A program made the position numbers and the translations under genes. From assembly GCA_935421215.2 (NCBI GenBank), contig OW285237.1, positions 4,278,001 to 4,342,000 of the forward strand: a stretch of 64,000 nt of DNA, in the 5' to 3' direction. This document shows positions 22,055-33,475 of the stretch, piece by piece. The DNA comes from Melolontha melolontha. Taxonomy: Eukaryota; Arthropoda; Insecta; Coleoptera; Scarabaeidae. Position 1 is the stretch's first letter; every line of letters starts with the position of its first letter. The notes under the pieces are model-generated. The model saw only the letters and a list, made by a program, of their open reading frames with translations. It was not told the origin of the DNA and searched no databases.

Positions 22055-23215
22055 ACAGAATTCTACCCTTTTTTGAAAAACATAATCTCTTAGCGGAACA
22101 GCAACACGGTTACAGGTCAAATATATCAACAATGACAGCTATGATTAAGCTAGTGGATGATATTTTAACAGCAAGGGACAATAAAGAGAGTTTGTGCGAT
22201 CTGAGCGAGGCCCACGACAGCGTTCATCATCGCAGACTGTTAGACAAGTTATACAGTTATGGAGTTAGAGATGTGGCGCATGAATTATTACGATCCTATC
22301 TTTAAGATCGACGACAAGCAATATGGTGGCAAAACAACACTCCTGAATTTCGAGAATTAAACTGTGGTGTTCCACAAGGCCGGATACTGGGACCCCTTTT
22401 ATTTATCATTTACATAAATGATTCTCCACCAACTTTGAGCTGTGATACTTACTTGTATGCTGACGATGTATCTTTATTGATAAAAGGAAATACCAACAGC
22501 CTAAGTAACAAAAGAGAAGCTGAAATGGGTAAACTAAAAACATGGTTCTCCAATAATAAATTAAAATTCAACAATGACAAGACGAAAGTACTTCCCAACG
22601 CGTCTGTATCAAACTGGAAATAAAACAATCTTTTTGGGACTACATACGAATGATGACGATGACCGATCACATAAATACATTGTGTAGTAGATTGAATACA
22701 GCAATTTATACAAGACAGATGAAGAATTTTGTTTCTTCCCAAGCTGTGAGATTGGCCTATTTCTCAAATTTTCAGTCTTGCATCATACGGCATAATTATA
22801 TGGGGAAGCTGCTCTGATATCCAGCGTATTTTAATACTGCAAAAAGAGGGCTGTTAGGGTGGTCTACAGCATGGAGGCCGTTGTAGAGACTTCTTTAAAC
22901 GGGAACGCGTACTTACCATCGTAAGAGTGTACATTTGGGAATGTGTGAGATTTGTGCAAATCAGCACCGTTTTGAAGTAAATTTCGCTCATCACAAATAA
23001 GGCACTCAATACAGGTATGCGCTAGCAATCTCATACCATCGCCTTAAAGTAATACAGCAAGGTATCGATTATTGGGGCCCGAAGCTGTACAACCGACTTC
23101 CGAGTAACATAAAAACTTTAAGTATAATTAATTTTTTAAGAAGTGTTAACAACTTCTGTTTTCACGTTCTTTTTATACAGTTGAGGAGTATCTTGAGTGT
23201 GTTTTCTAGTTTATT
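22055..23215 (+). pseudogene. Jockey/CR1-like LINE reverse transcriptase and C-terminus
   Basis: Blocks in order are EKHNLLAEQQHGYRSN (fingers), LCDLSEAHDSVHHRRLLDKL (palm), LNCGVPQGRILGPLLFIIYI and YLYADDVSLL (YADD active site near 22455). Then come WFSNNKLKFNNDKTK and the thumb/C-terminal block with KRAVRVVYSM and GVRLYNRLPSNIKTL-like sequence at about 23080. Stops occur near 22303, 22621 and later. The endonuclease domain is absent, so the copy is 5'-truncated, as usual for LINEs. The end near 23215 is not sharply defined. Confidence 0.75.
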
Positions 23216-24501
23216 GCTTCCGATTTCTTCGTGTCGGATTCTTTGTTTTTTATGTTTTGTGGTTTATATACATATTGCTATGGATTTTTAATTAAAAATC
23301 ATTATTTTAAAAATTTACAATTATTTGGGATACAAGTGTATATTGAAAATGTTTTAAAATTTAACGTGTGATAAAAACTAGTTTTCCGAGGCCAATGTGT
23401 TGTAGAGGCCTAGGTAAATTCTGGGAGACCAAGATTTGCTGTTATACGAGAAAGTTGTGTTCTTTGAAATATATATAATTATATATATTTAATTTAGTTC
23501 GGGTTGTTTTTGAAAGTGTTCATTAGTTGTTGGTATTTCATATTTAATTCCCGATATTTCTTTGAGATAGTTATTCTCGTATTTTATGTTATAGAATTTA
23601 ATTATACAACTTTTTCTCGTAAAAGAGTTTCCAGTTTTTTTTTGTAAGTATTTAAAATTTTTATGTCGACATAAATCATAAATCATATAAAATTATTTTT
23701 ATAATAATAGTTCTATTGTTTTGGAACAAGTAGGTAATAGTTGAATATTAAAAATATAGATAATTCAACTGATGTTAAAAGTCTTCGTTATATTTTCTTA
23801 TAGAAATAAATTTTGTTCGATTGAGTTCAGTTTTTTTGGCTGTGTCGTTTTGCACATGCGTAAATTTGTTCGTGGTTCAGTATCTGTATGTTTATATACA
23901 GTGTGGTTTTCTTTGAAGAATTTAATATAAAGTTTGATTATTTTAGTTAAGTTTGATCGGAGTCAATAAAGAGGAAGTTTTCCATTCGTTTAACTGTCAA
24001 TACAATGAATTTTTTTTACCTCATGTATTTTTGTATGATACAGTATCTTTATACTTTGTAAAGATAGTTTTTTGTCTTTGTTATTTTATGTATTAAATAT
24101 TCAGTTAAAATTTTATCCTGCTTTTGTTTTATTTTCATACCAATATTGCTGTTCAGGCTTAATATATAATATAAGTAAATAAATTTGTGTGAACTTTTCA
24201 CTGGCGCCTAACATAATTCACAGACACTACTTTCCTTATTGGAACCCGAGAAGTTAGAAGCCTCATATTTGAAAATCCACCGGCTGAGAAACCTAGCTGG
24301 GGAAACTAGTTGTAGATGGTGGCGTGCTAAACCTTCAAACCACTATTCATAGCAATATGTGTTTGTTTGTATTGCTAATCTTTTGTATTTTTACCTTAAT
24401 ATCGTGTCATACAATTTTTATTATTTTGACAAATAAAAATTAAATAGTGAATACCGAACTACATGCTGTATTCATTTATAATCACTCGGTACGTTTTTAT
24501 G
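23216..24501. other. Noncoding spacer, possible LTR end at 24200
   Basis: AT-rich without coding signal. At 24202-24212 TGGCGCCTAAC, resembling a tRNA primer-binding site, follows an LTR-like ending CA (24199-24200) by one base, and AATAAA lies at about 24178. This hints at the 3' edge of a 5' LTR, but no gag follows before the DD41D element starts. Confidence 0.25.
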
Positions 24502-24503
24502 TA

Positions 24504-26239
24504 TACAAGTGTCCCGTATCGTTTTGTACAAATTTTAGGAGTGTAAAGTAGACTTCATTACAAGTAACAAAAACGCAAAACTTGCATATCCATTTTTATT
24601 TGTTTCAAAGTTACAGATCTATGAATGTGATTGTCAAATCATGAAAAAAAAATGTAATTCCAAAGTCAATAAAAACTGATTTTATTTAAAAGAAGTTCAA
24701 TTAACAATATTTTCTAAATGTCCACCTCTTTGTTGAATGCAGGCTTGTGCCCGTAAGCCAACAGAAGAAATACCTATCCGAATTTCGAACTTGTTTTGTC
24801 GGATTTGCTCGGCAGCCAGGTGAATACGATCCAACAACTCTTCTCTTGTGTTCGAAACTTGCGCTTAGACAAAATTTTTCATGTACCTTCATAAATAAAA
24901 GTCAAGGGGATTAAGATCGGGTGATCTGGATGGCCATGCAACAAGACCACCTCGACCAATCCATCTTGGATAATTGACGTTAACCCAATTTCGGACAGCA
25001 ATTCCGAAATGTGGTGGTGCCCCATCCATGTGAAACCACATGTCTCGTCGAACATTCAGTGGGACACCCTCTAAAAGACCTGGCAGATCGTCAATAAGAA
25101 ATTGAAGGTAATTGTCGGCATTTAACCTCCCAGGAAGAACGACAGGAATAATCAACAAGTCATCGATTAGGGCCGCCCAAACGTTAATAGAAAATTCATG
25201 TTGAAATTTAGATAGGCGTATAGTTTTGGGATTTTCTGATGACCACCCGTTCAGGTTTCTCCGATTTGTAACACCACTTCTCGTGAACGTAGATTCATCT
25301 GTCCAGAGGACTGTTCTGCAGAAATTAAAATGAAGCCGTGACTGTCTTGAGGTAGAATAAACTAGATGGGCATAGTGATCTGCCTCAAGCAAACCGTGTC
25401 CCCTGCGATAGTGATATGACGTTTTAAAATTCGCCAAACTGGCGTTCGTGGCACTCCTAGTTGTCTAGCGATTCGACGTACACTAAGAGTTGGATCCCTT
25501 GTAACAATAGCTACTGCTTCTTCCTCTAAGTCTGCTGGCAAATTTACTACTCGACAGAAAAAAATTATCAAGCAGTCCGCATTTCCGAAATTGTCTGTGT
25601 ACTTCCAGAAACGTTCTGTAATGAGGAATGCGCCTATCGGGAAACCGATGTCGGTATTCAATAACTGCTTGACGTGCACTGCCGTTACAGTAGCCAAACA
25701 CAAAATGCATGTCCGCATACTCTTGAGAAGAAAATCGGTAAAGCATTTTGAATAAAGAAAACGTGTCCACTCACTAATAAGCTGTTCTATGAGCTGAAAC
25801 GTAATGTAATCCTTTATTAAAAAATGCAACGTGAACAGTCACCTGAACATTTGTTTATTGTATGATATTCATGGTTCAGCACTTACGAAATAAGTAAGAA
25901 CCTTATTTATCATAAATAAATTTCCAGTACTCTTTTTTGTAGATCTCCAAGAAATTACTGTGTGCACTACGACGCGTGTTTATTTATTTTAGGATAACAT
26001 TTTATTATGCGACGTTAACAATCACAGGCCTGTTATTGAATCGTATAACTTTTTTTAAATAAAATCAGTTCGTATTGACTTTAGGATTACATTTTTTTCA
26101 TTATCTGACAATCACATTCATAGATCTGTAACTTTGAAACAAATAAAAATGGAAATACAAGTTTTGCGTTTTTGTTACTTGAAATGAAGTCTACTTTACA
26201 CTCCTAAAATTTGAACATAACGATACGGAACAGCTTGTA
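24504..26239 (-). mobile_element. DD41D Tc1/mariner element 1, with about 190-bp inverted ends
   Basis: The left end begins TACAAGTGTCCCGTATCG (24504) and the right end, read inward, TACAAGCTGTTCCGTATCG (26239), with TA on each outside. The inverted ends match for about 190 bp (to about 24695 and 26045). They share long identical runs, for example around GTAAAGTAGACTTCATT. The interior carries one transposase pseudogene on the minus strand. Confidence 0.85.
24711..25780 (-). pseudogene. DD41D transposase 1, two frameshifts
   Basis: N-terminal FSSQEYADMHFVFGYCNG, then AVIEYRHRFPDRRIPHYRTF in one frame. After a shift near 25540, LSVRRIARQLGVPRTPVWRI (second helix-turn-helix); after a shift near 25410, YHYRRGHGLLEADHYAH and the catalytic core. 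Active-site residues are WTDESTF, HMDGAPPHF and SPDLNPLDF. The last two Asp are about 41 residues apart if one missing residue before RWIG is restored. The C-terminal part (REELLDRIHLAAEQIRQNKFE) lies past a stop near 24889. The core is well kept but the reading is broken. Confidence 0.85.
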
Positions 26240-26719
26240 TATCCCATTCGAAAATTTTATTCTAAATCTATTGCATAGAATTACTCTTACTACTATGGAA
26301 CCTATTCGTTATTTCTTGACACAATTGGCCAAACTTAGGGATCATAGCCGATAAAACCAATAACATGTCGCAGAACAATGCCGTAATGGATATGTTTGTT
26401 TAGGATGTTTATAGTGTGGATATTGCCTGGCTGATGAAATCTCTGGGTGTCCTCAAGTGGTACTATATCATGATCTTAAACTGTTGACGGGCCCCGTTGT
26501 GCCACTTCCTTAACACATTTTCTTGACACAAGACAAATTGCGTTTGTTGTTTTAATATTGCCTCTGTTACCCTTTATCGATTTTTACTTTCATTTTTATA
26601 TTTATATAATTTTTTGTACAAGTTTGCATAATATCTGCGTATTTAATTTCTTTTGTAACTTCGTCCTGAATGCAGTAGTTTCAAGAAATTACATTAAGAT
26701 TTCAATGAATATATTAATA
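26240..26719. other. Spacer between DD41D element and repeat array
   Basis: No recognisable feature. The last 13 bases (26707-26719, GAATATATTAATA) are the left copy of the direct repeat flanking the array. Confidence 0.45.
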
Positions 26720-29561
26720 CAAAAGTATTTTTAATAATATAAAAAATATTATTAAAAATGGGGTGTGAAGAACACAATACAAGTTCTTTTATGTATTTTT
26801 GAATGTATCTTCTCCAAAGACGTAGATACGTATTTCACATTTCTACATGATTGTCAATACGCCCCTGTTGGAGAAGACACATTCAAACAAACATTACTAC
26901 GTTACTATCTAGCTGAAATTATTCAGACAGAGCGTGAAGGAATATTCAGCGCTGTCTGCATAACAAGAGCCGAAGCAGACGTGTTTTCTATAGTCGGTAA
27001 CAACCGTATCTATAGAAAACTGTATTCTCGTGTCTTCACTACTTGTTCGGCGTTAAACCGAATGTATATAACAACATAATTTGAAACATACTTGAGTGGG
27101 TACAACCCACCAATTTTGTATAATACAAAAGTATTTTTAATAATATAAAAAATATTATTAAAAATGGGGTGTGAAGAACACAATACAAGTTCTTTTATGT
27201 ATTTTTGAATGTATCTTCTCCAAAGACGTAGATACGTATTTCACATTTCTACATGATTGTCAATACGCCCCTGTTGGAGAAGACACATTCAAACAAACAT
27301 AACTACGTTACTATCTAGCTGAAATTATTCAGACAGAGCGTGAAGGAATATTCAGCGCTGTCTGCATAACAAGAGCCGAAGCAGACGTGTTTTCTATAGT
27401 CGGTAACAACCGTATCTATAGAAAACTGTATTCTCGTGTCTTCACTACTTGTTCGGCGTTAAACCGAATGTATATAACAACATAATTTGAAACATACTTG
27501 AGTGGGTACAACCCACCAATTTTGTATAATACAAAAGTATTTTTAATAATATAAAAAATATTATTAAAAATGGGGTGTGAAGAACACAATACAAGTTCTT
27601 TTATGTATTTTTGAATGTATCTTCTCCAAAGACGTAGATACGTATTTCACATTTCTACATGATTGTCAATACGCCCCTGTTGGAGAAGACACATTCAAAC
27701 AAACATAACTACGTTACTATCTAGCTGAAATTATTCAGACAGAGCGTGAAGGAATATTCAGCGCTGTCTGCATAACAAGAGCCGAAGCAGACGTGTTTTC
27801 TATAGTCGGTAACAACCGTATCTATAGAAAACTGTATTCTCGTGTCTTCACTACTTGTTCGGCGTTAAACCGAATGTATATAACAACATAATTTGAAACA
27901 TACTTGAGTGGGTACAACCCACCAATTTTGTATAATACAAAAGTATTTTTAATAATATAAAAAATATTATTAAAAATGGGGTGTGAAGAACACAATACAA
28001 GTTCTTTTATGTATTTTTGAATGTATCTTCTCCAAAGACGTAGATACGTATTTCACATTTCTACATGATTGTCAATACGCCCCTGTTGGAGAAGACACAT
28101 TCAAACAAACATTACTACGTTACTATCTAGCTGAAATTATTCAGACAGAGCGTGAAGGAATATTCAGCGCTGTCTGCATAACAAGAGCCGAAGCAGACGT
28201 GTTTTCTATAGTCGGTAACAACCGTATCTATAGAAAACTGTATTCTCGTGTCTTCACTACTTGTTCGGCGTTAAACCGAATGTATATAACAACATAATTT
28301 GAAACATACTTGAGTGGGTACAACCCACCAATTTTGTATAATACAAAAGTAAGCCGAACAAGTAGTGAAGACACGAGAATACAGTTTTCTATAGATACGG
28401 TTGTTACCGACTATAGAAAACACGTCTGCTTCGGCTCTTGTTATGCAGACAGCGCTGAATATTCCTTCACGCTCTGTCTGAATAATTTCAGCTAGATAGT
28501 AACGTAGTAATGTTTGTTTGAATGTGTCTTCTCCAACAGGGGCGTATTGACAATCATGTAGAAATGTGAAATACGTATCTACGTCTTTGGAGAAGATACA
28601 TTCAAAAATACATAAAAGAACTTGTATTGTGTTCTTCACACCCCATTTTTAATAATATTTTTTATATTATTAAAAATACTTTTGTATTATACAAAATTGG
28701 TGGGTTGTACCCACTTAAGTATGTTTCAAATTATGTTGTTATATACATTCGGTTTAACGCCGAACAAGTAGTGAAGACACGAGAATACAGTTTTCTATAG
28801 ATACGGTTGTTACCGACTATAGAAAACACGTCTGCTTCGGCTCTTGTTATGCAGACAGCGCTGAATATTCCTTCACGCTCTGTCTGAATAATTTCAGCTA
28901 GATAGTAACGTAGTTATGTTTGTTTGAATGTGTCTTCTCCAACAGGGGCGTATTGACAATCATGTAGAAATGTGAAATACGTATCTACGTCTTTGGAGAA
29001 GATACATTCAAAAATACATAAAAGAACTTGTATTGTGTTCTTCACACCCCATTTTTAATAATATTTTTTATATTATTAAAAATACTTTTGTATTATACAA
29101 AATTGGTGGGTTGTACCCACTCAAGTATGTTTCAAATTATGTTGTTATATACATTCGGTTTAACGCCGAACAAGTAGTGAAGACACGAGAATACAGTTTT
29201 CTATAGATACGGTTGTTACCGACTATAGAAAACACGTCTGCTTCGGCTCTTGTTATGCAGACAGCGCTGAATATTCCTTCACGCTCTGTCTGAATAATTT
29301 CAGCTAGATAGTAACGTAGTAATGTTTGTTTGAATGTGTCTTCTCCAACAGGGGCGTATTGACAATCATGTAGAAATGTGAAATACGTATCTACGTCTTT
29401 GGAGAAGATACATTCAAAAATACATAAAAGAACTTGTATTGTGTTCTTCACACCCCATTTTTAATAATATTTTTTATTTTTTTTTTATATTATTAAAAAT
29501 ACTTTTGTATTATACAAAATTGGTGGGTTGTACCCACTCAAGTATGTTTCAAATTATGTTG
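26720..29561. repeat. Inverted array of seven 406-bp repeats, flanked by 13-bp duplication
   Basis: Four head-to-tail copies in plus orientation (starts near 26720, 27126, 27532 and 27938) meet three copies in minus orientation at about 28350; the first inverted copy is shortened. The period is exactly 406 bp. Copies differ by only a few bases, notably TTA or TAA at one codon. Each unit contains an AT-rich palindrome (TTTTTAATAATAT plus its inverse), an 8-base palindromic TTTTGTAT/ATACAAAA element and TCTTCTCCAA/TTGGAGAAGA arms. GAATATATTAATA occurs immediately outside both ends (26707-26719 and 29562-29574). Four of the units have an open frame of about 104 codons with no known motif. Confidence 0.9.
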
Positions 29562-29810
29562 GAATATATTAATAATAATAATAACAATAATCCTCGTTAT
29601 CCAAGTGGTAAGTCATTTACAGAATAATAATTATACCTACTTTATCATGACGGTTCTCTACATATTCGTTTTAAAAAATATAGTGGATGTATTTTTTAAA
29701 TTGAAACTTTCAAATACCTCGAAAACTAAGCAGTTCACGAAAAAAATTACTAATAGGGGGCACGAACAAGAATTTTATATTTTTCAATATTATTTTTTTA
29801 ATAATATTTT
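29562..29810. other. AT-rich spacer after the array
   Basis: The first 13 bases repeat the left flank of the array. The rest is simple AT-rich sequence without recognisable content. Confidence 0.4.
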
Positions 29811-29814
29811 TTAA

Positions 29815-30035
29815 TTTGGGTGAGATCTTGCATTGTTTAAAAATAACAAAATGTTTGCTTTTTCTTTTGCCATTTTCCAATCTAGATGTTGCAACCAAAC
29901 TGTCATAATTGGCCCTGTTATCGAAACTTTCTTATTGTATTTCCAAGTTACAGCCAGGTTATTTATGTTAATATTTTTAAAAACTCTGGCGCGATTGAGA
30001 TATGCCAAAGGGACACCAGCGACAGAAAAATGAGA
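29815..30035 (-). pseudogene. Tigger/Jerky-like (pogo) transposase fragment
   Basis: The minus strand reads VPLAYLNRARVFKNI, then LAVTWKYNKK, IMTVWLQHLDWKM and ILLFLNNARSHP. This is the middle of a pogo-group DDE domain. The second catalytic Asp, normally LLFLDNA, is Asn here, so this fragment is inactive. It directly follows a Jockey LINE fragment (30045-30200). Confidence 0.6.
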
Positions 30036-30044
30036 CAAAAGGCG

Positions 30045-30233
30045 TTTATTTTGCGACACGTGTTATTGATATGTGTCACAAAAGTGAAGCGAGAATCGAA
30101 CAAAACATCAAGGTCCTTTATGTTATCAACTTTATTAAGAATTCTTTCATTTACAAAATAATTGGAGTTAATAAAATTCATTTTTTTGTGTAAGAGACGT
30201 AGTAGCATTTGTTGATGTTCAATCTTAATTTGC
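30045..30233 (-). pseudogene. Jockey-group LINE, C-terminal piece (below the hAT insertion)
   Basis: MNFINSNYFVNERILNKV, then DNIKDLDVLFDSRFTFVTHI and CRKINAFCLIF match the post-polymerase region of Jockey reverse transcriptases (the usual IKDLGV.FD..LTF..HI motif). It continues the LINE reading that is interrupted at 32748 by the hAT element. Confidence 0.65.
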
Positions 30234-30241
30234 AAGTAAAG
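30234..30241. repeat. 8-bp target duplication, left side of hAT
   Basis: AAGTAAAG here is identical to 32748-32755. Eight bases is the standard hAT target duplication. Confidence 0.9.
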
Positions 30242-32747
30242 CAGTGGCGGCTCGGGGTGGTTCACATAGGGAGTGCATAATTTCAAAATTAGAAAGTGTA
30301 ATACAAAAACGCTTACCCAATCCTTATAAATTTCACCGACGTACTGTTCCCGACAGGTACTGTTCATTGTAAAGTTTGTTTTGAAGGAATAGTAAATATT
30401 ACACTGCACAGTTTAATTACAACTGACGATAAACAAAATCCATTTTACGTGTCTTTGACTTGCAGAACAGTTCTATCACTTTTTCATTAAAGTTTGGGAA
30501 ATCATTTATACATTCTTTCTCACAAGATAACATAGTAAGGGCATTTAATCTCTCTTCTTTCATTGTATTTCTCAGGGAAGTTTTTATTCTCTTCAGCCGT
30601 GAAAACTGGCGTTCCGCTTCGGACGTTGTCATTGGGATTGTAATAACAAGTTTTAAAAGCGTAACAACTTCATTAAAGGTGTCGCTTAATCCATCCAGCA
30701 GAAGACCTAGAAGACCTACAGCGCCGACTTCTATATTTTGCCTAAATTCTTCTCTATAATATAGAATCGCTTAATTCAGTTCGTAGTCTGCTTTCATTGA
30801 GGCATGGATAAAATTTTACTTCTTTAAGGCAATCATCCGGAAATTTTTTTTGAAAAGAGGAGAACTGTTTAAAAGAAATTAAGTTTGCTAATATTAAGTG
30901 CCCTGTATACCGAAATCTAGTTTGTATTTCTAGCAAAATAATATCGCACACTTCAATAGTTTCCCTCCTTCTTTGGCTACCATCAGTTACTCTTTGCCGC
31001 TTTGATGGTCGAGGAGTCGTTCTGGGTCATTTTGTTTAACCAACTGATTATCTGTGTCAGCGATTTCAGTTCGAATTTTTCCAATAGCACGTTCAAAATT
31101 ATCTAAATTATTCTTGATTTTTAATGCATCTGCATTGACATTTTGTAATTGATTAAACAATATGTCCACATGTGGCATAATTTTATGAAAGAAAGTTAAC
31201 CAATAGATAAAATTTTCCTCCTCTAAAATTCGCAAATTGGCACAAGCTTGATAAATGGTAGTTTGTAAACTAGCTTCTCCCTCGATTTGTTCTAGAGCTT
31301 CAATTATTTCTTCTCGGTGCTCATATATTGTATTCACTGTCCTAGAATTGAAGTAGCATCTTATTTTTGAAGAACGAGGTAAGGTTTTTCTCTGAAGGAA
31401 TTCTTCCAATCTTGCAGCTCGTTGTGGTGAAGTGGAGAAAAATGTACATAATCCCGTCAGATTGGGAAAATAAATTCTGCAATTACTACTGCTCGATGTA
31501 GCATGTGACATAATTAAATTTGTCTGATGAGCATAACAATGTACTTGGACATGTCTTTGCACGCCGTTAATAGCACCACTCATGACTGCTGCCCCATCAT
31601 AGCTCTGTACAATCAGTTTTTCTGGGTCATCAACAAGCAAACTAATTTCGTTAAGAATGAAGGCAGATAAAGAATTAGCATCATGTCCACTAGGCAGAAG
31701 AAATTTCCAAAATCTTTCAACCGGTCTCGCGTTCACAATATATCTTAAAACAACCACCAACTGAAACTGATTGGACACATCCGTGGTTTCATCAGCTATC
31801 ACAGATATGAAGGCGGTTGCTTTAATTTCACTGGCAACTTGTTCATGATACACGTTCAACATTGCATCAAGCAGCTCATTCTGTATCGTTTGTTATTCGG
31901 CGTTTGCTGTTCATCAGGACCCCGAAGTGCCAGTTCAAACGTGCCACAAAATCTAATGCAATTTATTATTAAATTTAACACATGCCTATTTTTTGTTACT
32001 TTTTGATTGTGTTGTTGAATTGCTTTTCTATATGATGAATCTAAAACATTCTGAATGTTATTTTTTCCTAACATTCTTAGACTAAATATATTATTCAAAT
32101 GCCCTTCGGAATTTTCATGTTTACTAATTTTAGCACTAAGATGGATTAAGCCTCTTATTCCGTTCTTTGACCAAGACGGTTCACCACCAAACAAAAGACA
32201 CGGAAAACAAAACAAAGTATTTTTAATTTCACACCCACAAATCCAGTCATTTTTCTGATAAATATTCATTTTGAATTTTCTTATAACGTCTTTATCTTTA
32301 ACAGACTGTTTATTTTCTAAACATAATTGAGTCATTGGCCGTTTAAGATTTTTTACTGCGATTTTTTCATTATATGTAAAACGCGAAAACGCGTTGTTTT
32401 CTAAAAAAGACACGGAGTTCATCGCAATAACGCCCGAGAGCAGTCTGGTTTAGTTGCTCCAACGCTATGTATTATACGACATTGAAGTACGGCAAAATAC
32501 AGTTCTCCTCACCATCAATGTAGTGTTAATGCCTTAACAAAGCAACGGTAGGGCTTTGCTCAGTATATCTGTGACGACGCTCGGTGTATGTACGTTGTTA
32601 GCGTGCCACGTTCCTCGCCAATAACTATGAATACATAATATACATAATAAATAAATACTTTCACAGTTAGTCGCCGCTTGGTTTGTTTTGTTTCATAATT
32701 CTAGGGGGTGCAATTGCTCACTTGCTCTCATTAAAGAGCCGCCACTG
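30242..32747 (-). mobile_element. hAT element (ZMYM/TTF-type) with both ends, 2.5 kb
   Basis: Both termini start CAGTGGCGGCTC, in inverted orientation (30242 and 32747), and are flanked by perfect 8-bp copies of AAGTAAAG. The transposase gene runs in minus orientation. The element is inserted in a Jockey LINE, and LINE coding resumes on both sides in the same frame family. Confidence 0.9.
30417..32422 (-). pseudogene. hAT transposase with TTF-type zinc finger, broken
   Basis: The start MNSVSFLENNAFSRFTYNEK leads to a TTF-type zinc finger (WICGCEIKNTLFCFPCLLFGG, then KISKHENSEGH). After an internal deletion and frameshift near 31860, the catalytic part begins YHEQVASEIKATAFISVIADE, followed by LIVQSYDGAAVMSGAINGVQ (second acidic site) and HCYAHQTNLIMSHA. 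The helical insertion domain follows. Further shifts near 30970 and 30650 separate the C-terminal dimerisation block (MTTSEAERQFSRLKRIKTSL), which ends at 30417. This type is often annotated as zinc finger MYM-type 1-like. The ends are intact, the protein is not. Confidence 0.85.
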
Positions 32748-33005
32748 AAGTAAAGCACCATTGGGAGATAATGTTTAAATTTCCCTGCAAATGCAACACA
32801 TCGTCCCATGTTTTAAAATGGAGGAATATATATTCCGCTCATCGGCATAGACAAGTAGTGGACAAGACAGAGGCGATAATAGATAATTTAAAAACAAGAT
32901 AAATAGGAGACGACCCAAATGCGAACCTTGTGGGACTCCAGATAGAGGAGACAGCTCAAAGAATTTATAGCCGTTATTAAAAACATATTGAAGTCTACTA
33001 CTTAA
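32748..33005 (-). pseudogene. Jockey-group LINE, reverse transcriptase middle part
   Basis: The minus strand reads LSPLSGVPQGSHLG, LLFILFLNYLLSPLS, then LLVYADERNIYS. This is the palm region, with the active site YADD changed to YADE. It continues into the C-terminal piece beyond the hAT element and comes from the upstream piece at 33190-33470 beyond the PLE insertion. Confidence 0.7.
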
Positions 33006-33189
33006 AAAAGTCTTTCTTTGGAGACTGTGGCTAAGTAAAAACTTAAAAAAGGCATATAACCCCTTACCACAATTATCAATCGTATCCTAAATACGTATTT
33101 CGACAACTAAGTTGTCATCATCAGTAGGTAATACCAGTAATCAAGTAATCAAGTAATTGGGGTAAGGGGTTAAATACCTTTTTTAAGTT
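33006..33189. mobile_element. PLE end inserted with 12-bp target duplication
   Basis: TCTACTACTTAA occurs at 32994-33005 and at 33190-33201, flanking the insert. Inside are two inverted copies of the PLE tail (about 33039-33074 and 33153-33189) and a well-kept hammerhead-like motif at 33086-33128. There is no protein coding. The tail is the same as at 10167-10250, so this is a solo PLE end. Confidence 0.75.
33086..33128 (-). ncRNA. Hammerhead-ribozyme-like motif, best-preserved copy
   Basis: Minus-strand order: CCUA, CUGAUGA, one U, GACAAC, loop UUA, GUUGUC, GAAA, then UACGUAU forming a palindromic stem III with the preceding A, U, and UAGG. CCUA and UAGG pair as stem I. All core positions of a type I hammerhead (CUGANGA and GAAA, NUH cleavage triplet AUU) are present. 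One extra base sits between core and stem II. Activity is not shown. Confidence 0.65.
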
Positions 33190-33475
33190 TCTACTACTTA
33201 AGTCAGACAATAGAAAAGGAATAGGGAAGAACTTAACCCAAACGCAGATAATTTCATAAGTAAAATGCCATGGTCAATTACATCAAAGGCACTACTAAAA
33301 TCCGTATATATTACATCAACTTGACCGCGAGTATATAGATGCTCACTAAAAAACTGACAAACAGTCACTGTTGATCTACCTCGCATGAAGTTGTGTTGAA
33401 ATGGAGAAATGTAGGACTTAGTGTTAGAGTACAGACAGCAACAAATTTCAGGTATCCACTTTCAAATTCATTTTT
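33190..33475 (-). pseudogene. Jockey-group LINE, reverse transcriptase upstream part
   Basis: The minus strand reads FQHNFMRGRSTVTVCQFF, then VDVIYTDFSSAFDVIDHGIL and LSAFGLSSSLFLF. These are the fingers/palm motifs GRST and D.S.AFD..DH of Jockey/CR1 reverse transcriptases. The reading continues across the PLE insertion at 33006-33189. Confidence 0.7.

Noticed and set aside
26765..27079. The 104-codon frame of the 406-bp repeat as a real gene
   Set aside because: It starts with GTG, is closed by TAA in three of seven units, has no known motif and is carried on both strands by the array; kept only as a repeat property.
26720..29561. Hammerhead ribozyme in the 406-bp repeat (retrozyme model)
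   Set aside because: I searched both strands of the unit for CUGANGA followed by GAAA and found none, so a hammerhead-based retrozyme is not supported.
26720..29561. CRISPR array
   Set aside because: Repeats are 406 bp with no spacers, in an animal-type genome; they are a tandem/inverted repeat array.
29585..29625. tRNA-like start (CCTCGTTATCCAAGTGGT)
   Set aside because: It resembles a tRNA A-box but no B-box or cloverleaf follows.
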